Assembly: GCA_023548195.1 (NCBI GenBank)
Contig: JAJHZJ010000013.1
Location: 3,109,001-3,173,000, forward strand
Source of the DNA: Bettongia penicillata ogilbyi
Lineage: Eukaryota; Chordata; Mammalia; Diprotodontia; Potoroidae
Length of the DNA stretch: 64,000 nt
Direction of reading: 5' to 3'
Numbering within the stretch: the stretch's first letter is position 1; every line of letters starts with the position of its first letter. Made by a program: the position numbers and the translations under genes. The notes under the pieces were generated by a model. That model was given only the letters and a program-made list of their open reading frames with translations, had not been told where the DNA came from and made no database searches. This document shows, one piece after another, positions 1 through 9,962 of the stretch.

Positions 1-264
1 GTGACTTACAGACATTTAATCTGTGGGCTGATAGTCTCAGGAGCAGCTGCTTCAGTTACCTGGGGCTCCGTGGATTTCTCTTGCTCGGTTTCACTGGACT
101 CCTATCCTGGGCTGATATGTCTGAAATTCTACAATGAGGCTGCTGCCTCAGATTGCCCAGGGCTTCCTACTTGGCCCCGCCATGGCTGACACAGCCTGTG
201 TGCTTCTCCAGTGCCCAGCAACAGATCCTTCTTGTCCACATACCAGTCTGTCCAGTTATTTTTC
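1..264. other. No recognised gene; probably old repeat
   Basis: Short frames only and no codon-like constraint. It adjoins a recognisable repeat starting near 265 and may belong to it or to another element cut by the window edge. Confidence 0.3.
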
Positions 265-590
265 TTTACCTCATTAAAGGGGCCATCCCCTGACTACTTC
301 TTAAACAGGCCTATTCACTGAATGGGCATACCTCACCCTAAATGAGTACTTGAATAGACCTTGGCCTAAAGGGACTAAGGTTTGTCATTGCATCCTGGGT
401 CATCTCCAGTCATCCTGATGAATATTTGGTTACTGGATTCAAATGACTCCAGAGGAGAAGTGAGATTGATGACCTTGAACAGCCCTCCCTCACTCAAAAC
501 AAAGTCAAGTGCAAGTCATATCATAATTTCTCTGATGGCATGGTTTTCTTTGGCAACAAAGGATGAACACAAGTCTGCTCTATAAAATTC
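265..590 (+). mobile_element. RTE-tailed interspersed repeat, unclassified (copy 1)
   Basis: This segment matches the reverse complement of 25049-25335 throughout. Shared landmarks are 'catctccagtcatcctgat', 'gagaagtgagatt', 'caagtgcaagtcat' and a 3' end built on a 'gatggcatggttttctttgg..aaaggatgaaca' theme. That end resembles the 3' tail of the RTE-like LINE at 42516-43475 ('gatgtcattttggtcctctt'). I read it as a non-autonomous element sharing the LINE's tail. The family name is not known to me. Confidence 0.6.
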
Positions 591-617
591 CCAGTTTTCT
601 AGTTATCTATATCCATA

Positions 618-735
618 TTTTTCCTTCCTTACCAGATCTCTTGAGGGCAGGGATCTCAATCTTATTTGTCTCTATGTGCCTCACAGTACTTTGCTGATCA
701 AATGTTTATTGAATGAATGAATGAATAAATAAAAT
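618..735 (+). mobile_element. L2 LINE 3' end
   Basis: Contains 'cttgagggcagggatct' followed by a diverged 'cagtactttgctgatcaaa' and 'tttattgaatgaatgaatg', the typical end of mammalian L2 elements. The ATGA-rich end is the family's short 3' terminal repeat. Confidence 0.65.
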
Positions 736-1110
736 TAAAAAGTTTATATCAGTTTATATCAGTTCTAACCATATTGTTCCACAGTAACTTTACTGACCTT
801 TTTCTGCATGAAATTTTTGCAGGCTTACAATTTTATTAAAAATGGAAAGGAAACAAAGCCTAGAAAAAGAAGAGTCAGTATTTCTTAGAGAAAAGTTCAG
901 AAATTAATAAAAGCATCTAATCCACTCAGCTATGGAAAAAATCTGCTATAATTGATTTGTGTTCAGAAAAAATACTTTGTCTTCCACAAAACTCAAAGTG
1001 CTATAAAAATGCAAATTGTTATTATTTTTTTATTGTTACTAATAAGCTTATCAGATAACTGCCACCACAACAGTCTCACTTTGAGTATCTTGGATAAGTT
1101 AAAAAAAACA
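736..1110. other. AT-rich sequence, nothing recognised
   Basis: No coding signal and no repeat that I can name. Confidence 0.3.
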
Positions 1111-1114
1111 CTTT

Positions 1115-1440
1115 GAAGCTGTCAAGGCAACAAGCATTTATTAAATGTTTACTGTGTGTCAGGCAGTATGTTAAAACCTGAGGGGACAGATATAAACCAA
1201 AGAAACATAGTTCCTACCTTCAAGGAGTTTACATCCTAATAAGACCACACATAAAGGAGAGCTGAAAAGGGGGAGGGGAGGTACTGTCCTGGGAGTATGA
1301 TGGTGAAATCTGGTGAACGAAGGATACTAGTCTGGGCCCTTCCTCAAGGAGGAGGTTTCAGAATGAATTTACCAATAAGAGAAGAAGACTTTAGGGATGG
1401 AAGGAGAAGGCAGCGGCACCACTGTGGCAAAGTTCAAAGA
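1115..1440 (+). mobile_element. Abundant unclassified interspersed repeat ('aagcatttatta' type)
   Basis: Begins 'caagcatttattaaatgttt', then a diverged 'tgccaggcactgtgctaag' segment and 'caaggagtttacatcctaat'. Further copies start at 7725, 23325, 36650, 46365, 54880 and 56625 with the same order of landmarks. Its class was not resolved. Confidence 0.5.
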
Positions 1441-1659
1441 GTGAAAGATGGCTAATATGGACCTTTTTTCAAAATGAAGGTCAAAGTACATGTTATGTTT
1501 TCTTTTTCATTTTGTCTCAAACCCTCTTTTGAATATTTTTCAGTGAATGTCATGTCACCTTAATCTGAAATTCTCTTCTCTATCAGTTTCATCCATTCAC
1601 ACTTTCTAAATATTATAGGTATGGGACATGTTACCACATTAGGGAGCAGACTGATTTAA

Positions 1660-1852
1660 CATAATTTAGCAAATAGGGCACTAGACTTGGAGTCAGAAAA
1701 GCGTGGGTTCAAATGCCACATTAACCACTGACAATCACTTGAATAAGTAACTTCACCTTTATGAGCCTCTGTTTCCTTATCTGTAAAAGCGACTTGATCT
1801 TGATAGATTCTAGGGTCTCTCTCAACTCTAAATCTTCGATCCATGATTATGT
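1660..1852 (+). mobile_element. CORE-SINE with CR1/L3-type tail
   Basis: A tRNA-like head ('tagggcactagacttggagt'), a core ending 'tttccttatctgtaaaa', and the tail 'ctcaactctaaatcttcgat'. The tail matches the 3' end of the CR1/L3 LINE fragments at 8395, 27960 and 38640. Confidence 0.65.
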
Positions 1853-2212
1853 ATAATTAAAATGTATTTTGTTCCTTCTCCTCATATATAGGACACTAGT
1901 CTTACTGTAGATGAACTTAAAACACTTTCTGTTTATTCCAAGGGGCCCTGACTGTTAACTCTTCCATTTTCTCACCTGCCACTCAATTCTCAATCCTATG
2001 CAATCTAGCTTTTGAATCCACCATTTAAGTGAAACCACTCCCATCAACTTGTCCTCTGTAGCTGTTGATACCTTTGACCAACTCTTCCTTTTGGATAATC
2101 TCTCCTTTGGTTCATGACACCTCTCCTCATTCTAAATATATCAAAAACAGAACTCATTATTTTCCTCCCTCAACCTACTCTTTCTCTACACTTCTTTTTT
2201 TCTGTAAAGGGA

Positions 2213-2700
2213 GCCATTATACAGTGGAAAGATCACTAGATCTAGAATCAAAAGTTGTTCTTATCCAGTCATTAGTCATGTCTCTCTTCATGACTCTGTG
2301 GACCATAGTATGCCAATATGGTCCAAGGGGTTCTCTTTGAAAATATACTAGAGTGGTTTGCCATTTTCTTTTGTTCATTTTACAGATGAGGAATTGAGGC
2401 AAACAGTGTTAAGTAACATGCCCAGGATCACACAACTAGTAAGTGTCTGAGGCTAGATTTGAACTTCTGAAGATGAGACTTCCTGATTCCAGGCCCAGTG
2501 GGTTGTTCACTGAACCACCTAGCTGTACCAGAATCAGAGGACCCAAATTTAAATCTTACATTTGGTGCTTACTACCAGTATTTCCTTGGGCAAATTGCTT
2601 TACCTTTCCTGGACTAATTTTTCTTCATATGTAAAAATGAGGAGTTTGAACGAGATGACCTTGGCGATCACTTCTTACTTTAGATCTATGACCCTATGGT
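2213..2700 (+). mobile_element. CORE-SINE with CR1/L3-type tail, split by a younger SINE
   Basis: The head (2213-2254) and the body plus tail (2530-2700, ending 'agatctatgaccctatg') are separated by the minus-strand SINE at 2255-2529. Near-identical copies of 'agaatcaaaag'/'agaatcagag' flank the insertion. Confidence 0.7.
2255..2529 (-). mobile_element. MAR1/WSINE1-like SINE (RTE-type tail), nested
   Basis: In reverse: 'gagtggtttgccattttctt', 'cattttacagatgaggaatt', 'taagtgtctgaggctagatt' and a tRNA-like head ending 'ccacctagctgtac'. It is inserted in the SINE at 2213-2700 with a roughly 10-bp duplication (2244-2253 and 2530-2539). Confidence 0.8.
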
Positions 2701-3346
2701 CAGTCATCTTTCCAGTCACCCAGGTTCACAATCTCAGAATCATCCTCCATTCTTTCCTCTCCTTCATATACTATATTTAATCAGTTGCTAAGTCTTGTTG
2801 ATTTTCTGTTCCTAACATCTCTTACATCTGTTCTCTTATCTCTACTTCTCTGATCATCTTCATAGTTTAGTACCCTGTTACTTCCCACAAGGACTGCTGC
2901 CTCAGTTCCTAGTTTTCCTTTCCCCAATTTAATCCTCCAAACAACTGCCAAAATAATCTTCATAAAATACAAGGTTGACCCTGTAATTTCTTTGCTGAAG
3001 AACCTTAGTTACTCTCTATTGACTCTAAGATTAAATACTTAGCTTGGCATTTTAAACCCTTTGAAATCTGGTTCCAGGCTTCCTTTCTAGAGTTATTCAA
3101 ACTACTCCCTTTCATACTTTCTGTCTTCCAGCTAAAATGGCCAAACTCAGACTTCCATTTTTCTGTCTCTGCACCTTTGTACTTGCTGTCTTTTATATCT
3201 GAAACATACTCACTCCTCCTTTTCACATTTCAGAATCCTTCAAGGATGAACTCAGGTGCCAAGTCTACATAAAGCCATTCCTGCTGCTAGGTGTGTTTTC
3301 TCTTTCTTAAAATAATTTTTTATTTATCTCTCTGCCTTTAGTAACA

Positions 3347-3357
3347 CCACGTGTGTA

Positions 3358-3412
<55 letters not shown>
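3347..3412 (+). repeat. (TG)n microsatellite
   Basis: About 50 bp of pure TG preceded by imperfect TGTA units. It sits directly 5' of a SINE head. Confidence 0.95.
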
Positions 3413-3419
<7 letters not shown>

Positions 3420-3630
3420 GTGGTGCAGTGGATAGAGTACTACGCCTGAAGTCAGGAAGATCTGAGTTCATATCCAGCCTCAGACCCTTACTTGCTGTAT
3501 GACTGATCCTGGGCAAGTCACTTAACTCAGTTTCCCTCCGTTTCTTCATCTGTAAAATGAACTGGAAAAGGAAACGGCAAACCAGTCCAGTATCTTTGTT
3601 AGGAAAACACCAAATGGAGTCATGAACATA
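3413..3630 (+). mobile_element. MAR1/WSINE1-like SINE
   Basis: Complete head to tail: 'ggtggtgcagtggatagag', 'cctgggcaagtcacttaact', 'cttcatctgtaaaatgaact', then 'aaaacaccaaatggagtcat'. The tail resembles RTE/BovB 3' ends. Confidence 0.8.
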
Positions 3631-3639
3631 TACTTCATG

Positions 3640-3893
3640 GGGAGGGGGGCAGCTAAGGGGACCAGTGGATCCATTGCTGGGACTGGAGTCAGGAAGAGTC
3701 ATCTTTCTGAGTTCAGATCTGACATCAGAGACTTTCTAGTTCTGATGCTGAGCAAGTCATTTAACCCTGTCTTCCTCAGTTTCCTCATCTATAAAATGAG
3801 CTGGAGAAGAAAATGGCAAACCACTTCAGTATTTTTGCCAAGAAAACCCCAAATGGGTTCCCAAAGAGTTAGGACTGAAACAACTGAACAATA
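3640..3893 (+). mobile_element. MAR1/WSINE1-like SINE, second in tandem
   Basis: Head 'ggggcagctaagggg', core 'cctcatctataaaatgagct', tail 'aagaaaaccccaaatgggtt' ending 'gaacaataagta'. It lies about 10 bp after the previous SINE, in the same orientation. Confidence 0.8.
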
Positions 3894-4074
3894 AGTAGTA
3901 TATAAACTCCTTGAGAGAAAGACTATTTTGCATTTTTGCCTTTCTATGCCTATCACTGAGCTAAATACTCACATAGTAGATGCTTAATAAAAACTCATTG
4001 CATTAGACTTAAAGATTGCACCAAAGGTAAAAAGAGAATATGTTGCATATTAGAAATAAAAGTGTGTTTACCAC

Positions 4075-4240
4075 AGTAGCTCTGTAAGGTGCTAATGCAA
4101 ATCCTATCCCCATTTATGAACAAAGATAAAGAGCCAACGAACAGAGTATGAAGAGGCAGTGTCTTGTATATGGCTACACTTTAGCAGTCCTGAGACTAGT
4201 ATGTTCATCTCCTGACTCCAAATCCAAGTATAACACTCTT
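4075..4240 (-). mobile_element. Degraded MIR
   Basis: Reads 'tcctatccccatttatgaac' and 'ctgactccaaatccaagtat' in MIR order, but strongly diverged. Confidence 0.35.
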
Positions 4241-4499
4241 CTTTCTCCCCTCCTCCCCAAAGGAAGTCTTTAGAAGTTTCTGAGCCAGATCAGAGAATAA
4301 CCAAGGAAGAGGGTAAACTCAGTGAGCCTTCCCACTGGCAAGAAAATTCTACTGCAGCCATAGATCTCTCCTGCAGGGTCAAGTAAGTTTTCTGCTCACT
4401 ATGTTGCTAAATCTAGGTTTTCACCATCCTAAATCTCCATGCCTGCTAATATACTAGAGGAACTGTACTCTAATTGAAAGAGTGGACTGCATTTGTAGG

Positions 4500-4690
4500 G
4501 GTTTTACAAATAGTATCTCATCTGATCCTCAAAATAACTCTGTGAAGTAGGTAATGTTATGATTCCCATTTTGCTGTTAAGGAAACTGAGGCAGCCAGAC
4601 TTTTTTGAAGGACTGGTACAGGTTCACTCAGCACATAAATATTTGTGCCAAAAAACATTTCAGGTTTCCCTGATTCCAGGCCCAGTGCTA
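4500..4690 (-). mobile_element. MIR SINE
   Basis: Shows 'atctcatctgatcctcaaaa', 'ctctgtgaagtaggtaatg' and 'aggaaactgaggcagccaga', then 'ccctgattccaggcccagtg'. The L2-type tail end comes first in this orientation. Confidence 0.6.
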
Positions 4691-4694
4691 TAAT

Positions 4695-4975
4695 GGCAAT
4701 ACAAATAATAATAATATTATGATGAAGATGATGATGATGATAACTAGCATTTATATGGCACTACTATGCCAGGTGCAGTGCTAAGCATTGTTCCATTATT
4801 ACCTCATTTGATCCTCACAACCCCATTATTGTCTGCATTTTACAGACACTGAGGCAGTCAGAAGTTAGGGGACCTTCGTAGGGGCACACAGCAGCAAGTG
4901 TTTGAGGCCACATTTTAAGGCAGATCTTCCTGAATTCCAGTCCTGAGCTCAATCCAATGCACCACCAAGTTTTCT
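4695..4975 (-). mobile_element. MIR SINE with ATG-rich end
   Basis: 'tagcatttatatggcact', 'cctcatttgatcctcacaac', 'cattttacagacactgaggc' and 'cttcctgaattccagtcctg' follow the MIR order. A short (GAT)n run adjoins it. Confidence 0.65.
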
Positions 4976-5129
4976 TAAGGCTCTTAAAATGAAGACACAA
5001 AATGTATGACTTTGGGTGGGTCATTTCATCTCTTTGGCTTTTAGGTTCTTTATCCCTTCAGTTTATTTCTAGGGTTCGTTTCATAGGGGTAGAGGTTGGG
5101 GGTGGGAATGGGGAACCAAGAAAAGGCAG

Positions 5130-6060
5130 GTGTGTAGGGGACTCGGCGCCCTCTCCCGGTCTTTTAGAGTCATATCCAGATGGGTTATTTCCACCACACC
5201 CACCAACACCTTCCCCATCTTCAGAAAAAGCAGACCCGGTCCTCCGCTTCTGCCAACCTAGCAAACACTGCCGCTGTGTGTGCCAACCCAGACTCACAGC
5301 TGTCCAGCGCTGAGCCACAGGCTCTCTCTTTAGCGGAGCTCAGCTCCACACTCCTGCAGCCCAGAGACAAGGGATCTGCAGAAGAGAGGTGGGGAACAGG
5401 CGTTGGAGGTGAGCTGGGGGAGAGGACCAGCTGGACGAGGCGGGGTCTGGGCAGCCTCCTCCTACCCAGGGACTAGCGGGGACTTGCAGTCCGTGGGTCT
5501 CCACCTGTTGCATTTCAGTGTGCGCCGGCAGAGGCGGAGTTGGGAGGGGGAAAGGTGGAACCGGCTGCTCGGTAACTGAGCTGGGGGGACTGCGGGCAAG
5601 AAGCTGGAGATGAGGAGGAGAAGCAGGGCCGGGGCAAGTCCCCGATAGGGCGCGCTCAGACGCGAGGAAGATCCGAGGCTCAGAGTGCATCCAGGGACCA
5701 GGGAAAGAAGCGGCTAGCACCGAGGTAGGTGGGCTGCGGGGGGCCCTGCACTCTGGTGGAGGGGGTGGGAGGGGGTGCGAGGGGGCGGGCCCTGTCGAAA
5801 ACCCTTCCCTAGTCTTCTTCCCTGGGGCAGGAAAAAGGAGATAAAACAGCACTGCAGAAAAACTTCAAGCCAGCGCAGCCCAGGGTAAGACAGAGGAAGG
5901 TCCAGGGTTCGCTCTGGGTTCTGGAGGAACCTCCCCTCCCCCGGGGATTCGGCCCCTCGGAATGTGTTCCCAGTACCGTTAGAGAGCTTCCGGGGAGTGG
6001 GAGAAGGTAAGAGGATGGGGGTCGCGCCCTTTTGAGTGGGTCCCTGAAATGGGGGAGAAC
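5130..6060 (+). promoter_or_regulatory. CpG-rich island, probable KCNK13 promoter and 5' untranslated region
   Basis: This is the densest CpG region outside the HAL1 5' UTR, with many CpG dinucleotides such as 'ggcgccctctcccgg' and 'agggcgcgctcagacgcgag', and it holds no recognisable repeat. It lies about 1.2 kb upstream of the KCNK13 start codon on the same strand. Three donor-like sites occur in it: cgag|gtaggt (GT at 5725), cagg|gtaaga (GT at 5885) and aag|gtaaga (GT at 6007, the best match). Several long frames here are GC-driven and lack any family resemblance. The transcription start cannot be placed by eye. Confidence 0.55.
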
Positions 6061-7257
6061 CGAGTACATGAGCTTGTCTCGCAGAGGCTTTTTCATAAGC
6101 GCCCTTTCCCTCCGCTCTCCTTTTTCTTTTTCTCTTCTTCCTCCCTCTCCCCCCGCCCCAACCCCTCACTGCCAGCTCATTTGGCTTCTGGGTATTGGTG
6201 ATGTCTCTCAGCGGTTCAAGAGATGAAAATATTTCCTAGTTTCAGACCTTCTCTGAATCACCAGTCTTTTTGCTTTTTGCTATCAGTGGCGGATCACCAA
6301 GCACTAAACTAGGATTTATTTTTTTCCCTCCCCTGCTGTCTACCTTCGGTGACCTCAGCAGCAGACCCTCGAAAGTTTGTGTTCCATGGAAGAGAGACTG
6401 GCTAGTTCTAGGGTACTGGAGTATTTCTACTGGACGAGAGACTCCAAAAATAGAAGAATCTGAGATTTCAGCAAGGAAAATGTCAACTGGGATTCTGTGG
6501 TGCTGAAAGAACTGGTGAATCCCAGGGCAGGATTCTGTGCAAGGGGCAGCAGAACCTGCGTTCATAAGCGCTTAGATCTGCAAAGGACTTTAGAACCCAG
6601 TCCAAACAGTTATTTTTCAGAAGATACTGCTGGGTAGGAATTTCAAGTCTGGAGGAAAGAAAGAGTCTAAACTTAAACCTGTAGAGGATGAGACTTTGGG
6701 AGAGTCGAGAAGGTTGAGGTTTTCTTTTAGCCACGCGGAAATAAGAACCTCCTCCCTACCCCTTGTCACTAAGAGCCAAAAATATTGAGAACACTGGAAC
6801 TAGAGAGGAGAGAGAAGAGGATCTGAAACTGGGCAGTAAGGAACAAACCGGCTTGGGCAAGAGGCAATAGCCAAAAACTGCAGCGCATTGGTCTTTGGAA
6901 GACATCTGGTGGGGAAAGAAGAACCCTGGCCGGGACTACTGACTTTCCTCCTAAGGGACGAAGGCACCCTAAAACTGTAGGGACAAGGATCTAGCATGTC
7001 ACCGTCTGCAGAGAAAAACAAACAAACATATTTCTTGGACAGTGACCACCATGGGAAGCGCCAGGAATTCCAGTTCTGACAGACATCAGTCTAAGGCATC
7101 CCACCATACTCTCACAGGGTAAAAACCAAATCCTTTTTCATCATTGAGCTACCCACCCTTTCAGTCACAGATATCTCCCTCCCCGCTCCCTTCCCATCAC
7201 CACGGTGGGTTGGAGAGGACCAAATTGGGCATAATTTCCCTAGGGACCTAGTCAGCC
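6061..7257 (+). other. Repeat-free 5' flank with candidate splice acceptors
   Basis: No repeat was recognised. Two acceptor-like sites precede the start codon: 'acccaccctttcag' (exon would begin at 7165) and 'aatttccctag' (exon would begin near 7243). If the promoter is the CpG island, an intron between about 6007 and one of these would give a spliced 5' UTR. An unspliced leader is equally possible. Confidence 0.4.
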
Positions 7258-7597
7258 ATGGCATATCAGGGCTGCTGCTGCTGCTGCAGTGCTGGGCACC
7301 TGAACCAAGACAATGCCAGATTCTTGCTCCTGGCTGCCTTGATTGTCCTCTACATGTTGTGTGGGGCAGCTGTCTTCTCAGCAATTGAGAGAACTCAAGA
7401 GTGCAGGGCAAAGGAGCAGTGGGAGGAGAAGTTACTAAACTTTAGCCTGACTCACAACCTGAGCCTCAATGAGCTTCAAGGTTTTCTCCAGGACTATGAG
7501 GAGGCCAGAACTGCTGGAATCGGAATTGGTGAAAGCCGGCCCCGGTGGGACTTTACTGGTGCTTTGTATTTTGTAGGCACTGTGGTGTCCACCATAG
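7258..7597 (+). CDS. KCNK13: Two-pore-domain potassium channel THIK-1-like, first coding exon
   Basis: The exon encodes residues 1-113 plus one base of codon 114 of a K2P channel subunit, a plasma-membrane protein that dimerises to carry background K+ current. Visible parts are a short cytosolic N-terminus with five cysteines in a row (residues 6-10), 'GHLNQDNARFLLLAAL' leading into TM1 (about 20-42), an extracellular cap (44-90) with sequons N61-F-S and N67-L-S, and 'RPRWDFTGALYFVGTVV' forming pore helix 1 and running into the filter (T112-I113-G114). Cap and pore follow human KCNK13 as I recall it more closely than KCNK12. The start is supported by an in-frame TAG two codons upstream (7249-7251) and by G at -3 and +4. 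The exon ends at G|gtaagt in the filter codon. The second exon, with the rest of the channel, is outside the window. A THIK paralogue is the main alternative. Confidence 0.88.
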
Positions 7598-7603
7598 GTA
7601 AGT
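7598..7603 (+). other. KCNK13: Splice donor of the KCNK13 coding exon
   Basis: The sequence is ATAG|gtaagt, a consensus donor in phase 1 at the Gly codon of the first TIGFG-type filter. The frame stays open only three codons past it. Confidence 0.85.
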
Positions 7604-7724
7604 GAACTCTTGAGGGGAGTGAGTAGGGAATGGTGTAGCTATGGAAAGGTAGAGGAGACCATACAGCCTGCAGACAGGCCAAACTGATGGGGAAATCTGG
7701 TATTTACCTTATTGTGTTCATTCA

Positions 7725-7845
7725 TTCATTAACTAGTAGACATGTATTCAGCATTTACTCTGTGTCCAGAACTATGCCAATCCCTAGAGGTTCAGAGAAG
7801 AATAAGACTATTTTCAGGGGAGTTGCAAGAAGCTAGATGACTTAC
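7725..7845 (+). mobile_element. Unclassified 'aagcatttatta'-type repeat, short fragment
   Basis: Reads 'gcatttactctgtgtcca' and 'actatgccaatccctagagg', the opening landmarks of the repeat at 1115. Confidence 0.4.
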
Positions 7846-7894
7846 AGATATATTATCTTTTTGGATCAACCCAATAGTCCTAGAAAGTAGACAA

Positions 7895-8160
7895 ATAGCA
7901 CTCTGGTATAATGAAAAGAGCACTGGACTAAGAGCCAGAACACCTGGGTTTGAGTCCAGTGTGGCCAATTACCTACTATGTGATCTTAGTCAAGTCAATT
8001 CATTTCTCTGACCCTCAGTTTCCTTTTCTTTAAAATGAGGGCATGGTAATATTTGCACTCATTATCCCAGCAAGGCTAAGTTGTGAGGATCAAATGATGT
8101 AATGGATATGAAGTAATTTGTAACCTTTAAAAGCTGTATGAATGTGTTGTAATTATTGTT
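7895..8160 (+). mobile_element. MIR SINE with L2-type tail
   Basis: Near full length: 'tggtataatgaaaagagcac', 'cacctgggtttgagtcca', 'cctcagtttccttttctt', 'gttgtgaggatcaaatgatg' and a terminal 'gtgttgtaattattg'. Confidence 0.75.
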
Positions 8161-8394
8161 CTTATTAATAAGAGAATTATTCAAGCTTACCTCCTGTTCC
8201 TGGGATTTGCAGAAACCCTTCTTGGCCCTGGCTTTGTTGTGTGTCATTTGAGGAATGTGATGCCATTCTCAAAAATGTTTTTTTTTAAATTTCAAAATAT
8301 AGCAAAACTTCCTTATGCTATTATGCGGGGATAGAATTAATATCTTATTAATTAATTAGTTAATATTATACCCTGGGTATTATAGCAGGTTTTT

Positions 8395-9100
8395 GTAGTG
8401 GAATGGGGCATTGTGGCTGAAGGTACGTTGACCAGTTGGAGCACGTGTCAAAGAAGGCAATCAAGTTGGTGAGGGGGCTGGCATCCATGCCATAGAAAAA
8501 CTGGCTGAAGGAATTGAAAAATTTAACCTGGAGAAGAGAAAAAAATGATGGTGAGGAAAGGAAAATATACAGCCAAGATCTTTGAATGACTGAAGGCTAT
8601 CATGCGGAAATGGGGTTAAGCTTGTCTCTTGACTCCGAGAGGGTAGGGCTAGAAGCAAAGGGCTGAAAAAAAAGAGGACAAAATTCAGCAGCAGACCTTT
8701 TAACAACTGGAGCTGTCCACCAAACTAAGACAATATTCTTTAAGAGAATGAAAGCTAGCATTTACACAGTGCTCCAAGGCAAGCAAAGGACTTTACTATC
8801 TTATTTAATCCTTACAACAGTCTTGGAAGGAAAGTGATATTATTATCTTCCCTGTTTTCCAGATGAGGAAATGAGGCAGATGCCACTTAGGTGACTTGCC
8901 CAGGGTCACATAGCTAGTATATGTCTGAGGTCAGATCTTCTTGACTTCAGCTCCATTGCTCTGTTATTGGAAGTCTTCGAGTAGAGAGTTTGAAGGCCAC
9001 TTGCTGGGGATAGACACTATAGAGGAGATTCTTGCTTAGTTTGAGTTTAGGCTAAATAACACCTAAGGTCCCTTCCAGTTCTAAGTATTCTCCATTTTAG
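8395..9100 (+). mobile_element. CR1/L3 LINE 3' end, split by a MIR
   Basis: Untranslated 3' region: 'ggctggcatccatgccatag', 'aatttaacctggagaagaga', 'tggagctgtccaccaaac', then after the MIR 'ttggaagtcttcgag' and 'cacctaaggtcccttccagt'. The two parts (8395-8745 and 8966-9100) join in the order seen in the copies at 27960 and 38640. Confidence 0.65.
8746..8965 (-). mobile_element. MIR SINE inserted in CR1/L3
   Basis: Reverse MIR: 'tagcatttacacagtgctcc', 'cagatgaggaaatgaggcag', 'ttgcccagggtcacatagct'. Confidence 0.7.
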
Positions 9101-9884
9101 TGGACAGGAATGCCTCTTGAGTAGATCGGAGCTCTACAATATGCATTTTAGATTACTAGTTTTTTGGGGGCAAAGAGGAAAGGGAAGTTGTGAATAACTA
9201 ACTGGTTTATAGTATTAAAATAAGTAAAGAAACATTAATTTCTTGAAGAAATAGACATCATATTCATGTCAGCAGTACATGATCTGAAGGCTGGAGAACA
9301 TAGTTGAATACACCAATTAACTGGGGAGAGGAGGCAGAGAGGAAAGAGCTTCAAGTCCGTTCAAGGGGCCATTTGAAGGGTTGTCTGCCCTGTATGTTGT
9401 CCATCTTGGAAGACTTCCAGGAGGAAATGTAGCCAAATTTCTGGGAATTCTGGCATTGTCATCCATTGAGACTTGATTCAATGAATATTAATTTAATGGA
9501 TACCAAATTGTGTCCTGGTCCCAACTCTGATATTTTTTACAACACAGTTTCATCATTTGGTCATGAAAATGTTTTGCTGTCATCCCTTTTTTCCCTTACC
9601 TTAACCTCAGGCTTGGCACCACCCTCCCCTGCTCCATGATTTAGCATTTGGGCTAGGAAGCAGCTCTAGCTTTCAGGGCATGAGATCCAAACTTCCATCT
9701 CAGAAACCATTATTACTGAGCTAGGGCTGCCCAATAACCTCATCTTCAACTTAGTCAGCTGGGAAGGGAATGTTTTGCATTTGGTCAATATCCTTCTCAC
9801 CTCCTAACTCTATCTCCTCCCTTGTGAATTTTTCTAGGTGACAGCTTTAAGGGTTTCTAGCCAAATGTTTCTTTCGTGAATATA
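9101..9884. other. No feature recognised
   Basis: Intronic sequence without coding signal or a repeat I can name. Confidence 0.3.
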
Positions 9885-9962
9885 TAAGGCACTTTGCAAA
9901 CCATAAAGGGCTATATAAATGCCAGCTACCATCACCATCAATCATCATCATCATCATCATTC
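9885..9962 (+). mobile_element. MIR tail with (ATC)n expansion
   Basis: 'aaggcactttgcaaaccata' and 'gctatataaatgccagctac' are the L2-type tail of a MIR. They run into (CAT/ATC) triplets. Confidence 0.55.

Larger units (their letters stand above)
1920..4015 (+). mobile_element. L2 LINE, long interrupted fragment
   Basis: L2 pieces in one orientation occupy about 1920-2212, 2700-3300 and 3896-4015. The first encodes remnants of the reverse-transcriptase region ('gatacctttgaccaac', and 'aacagaactcattatttt', which reads KTELII). The second is the L2 region around the ORF end. The last is the 3' end ('aaactccttgagagaaag ... tgcttaataaa'). The gaps hold a nested SINE pair, a (TG)n tract and two tandem SINEs, all later insertions or expansions. 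Confidence 0.6.

Noticed and set aside
2255..2529. tRNA genes within SINE heads
   Set aside because: The heads are tRNA-derived and keep box-like sequence but are fused to SINE bodies; no intact tRNA fold stands alone in the window.
3307..3702. A 131-codon minus-strand frame with a His-Thr run
   Set aside because: It reads through (CA)n and two SINEs; the HTHTHT run is the microsatellite.
5058..6169. Several long frames in the CpG island
   Set aside because: Composition-driven frames on both strands, rich in P, S and G with no motif; better explained by promoter and 5' UTR sequence.
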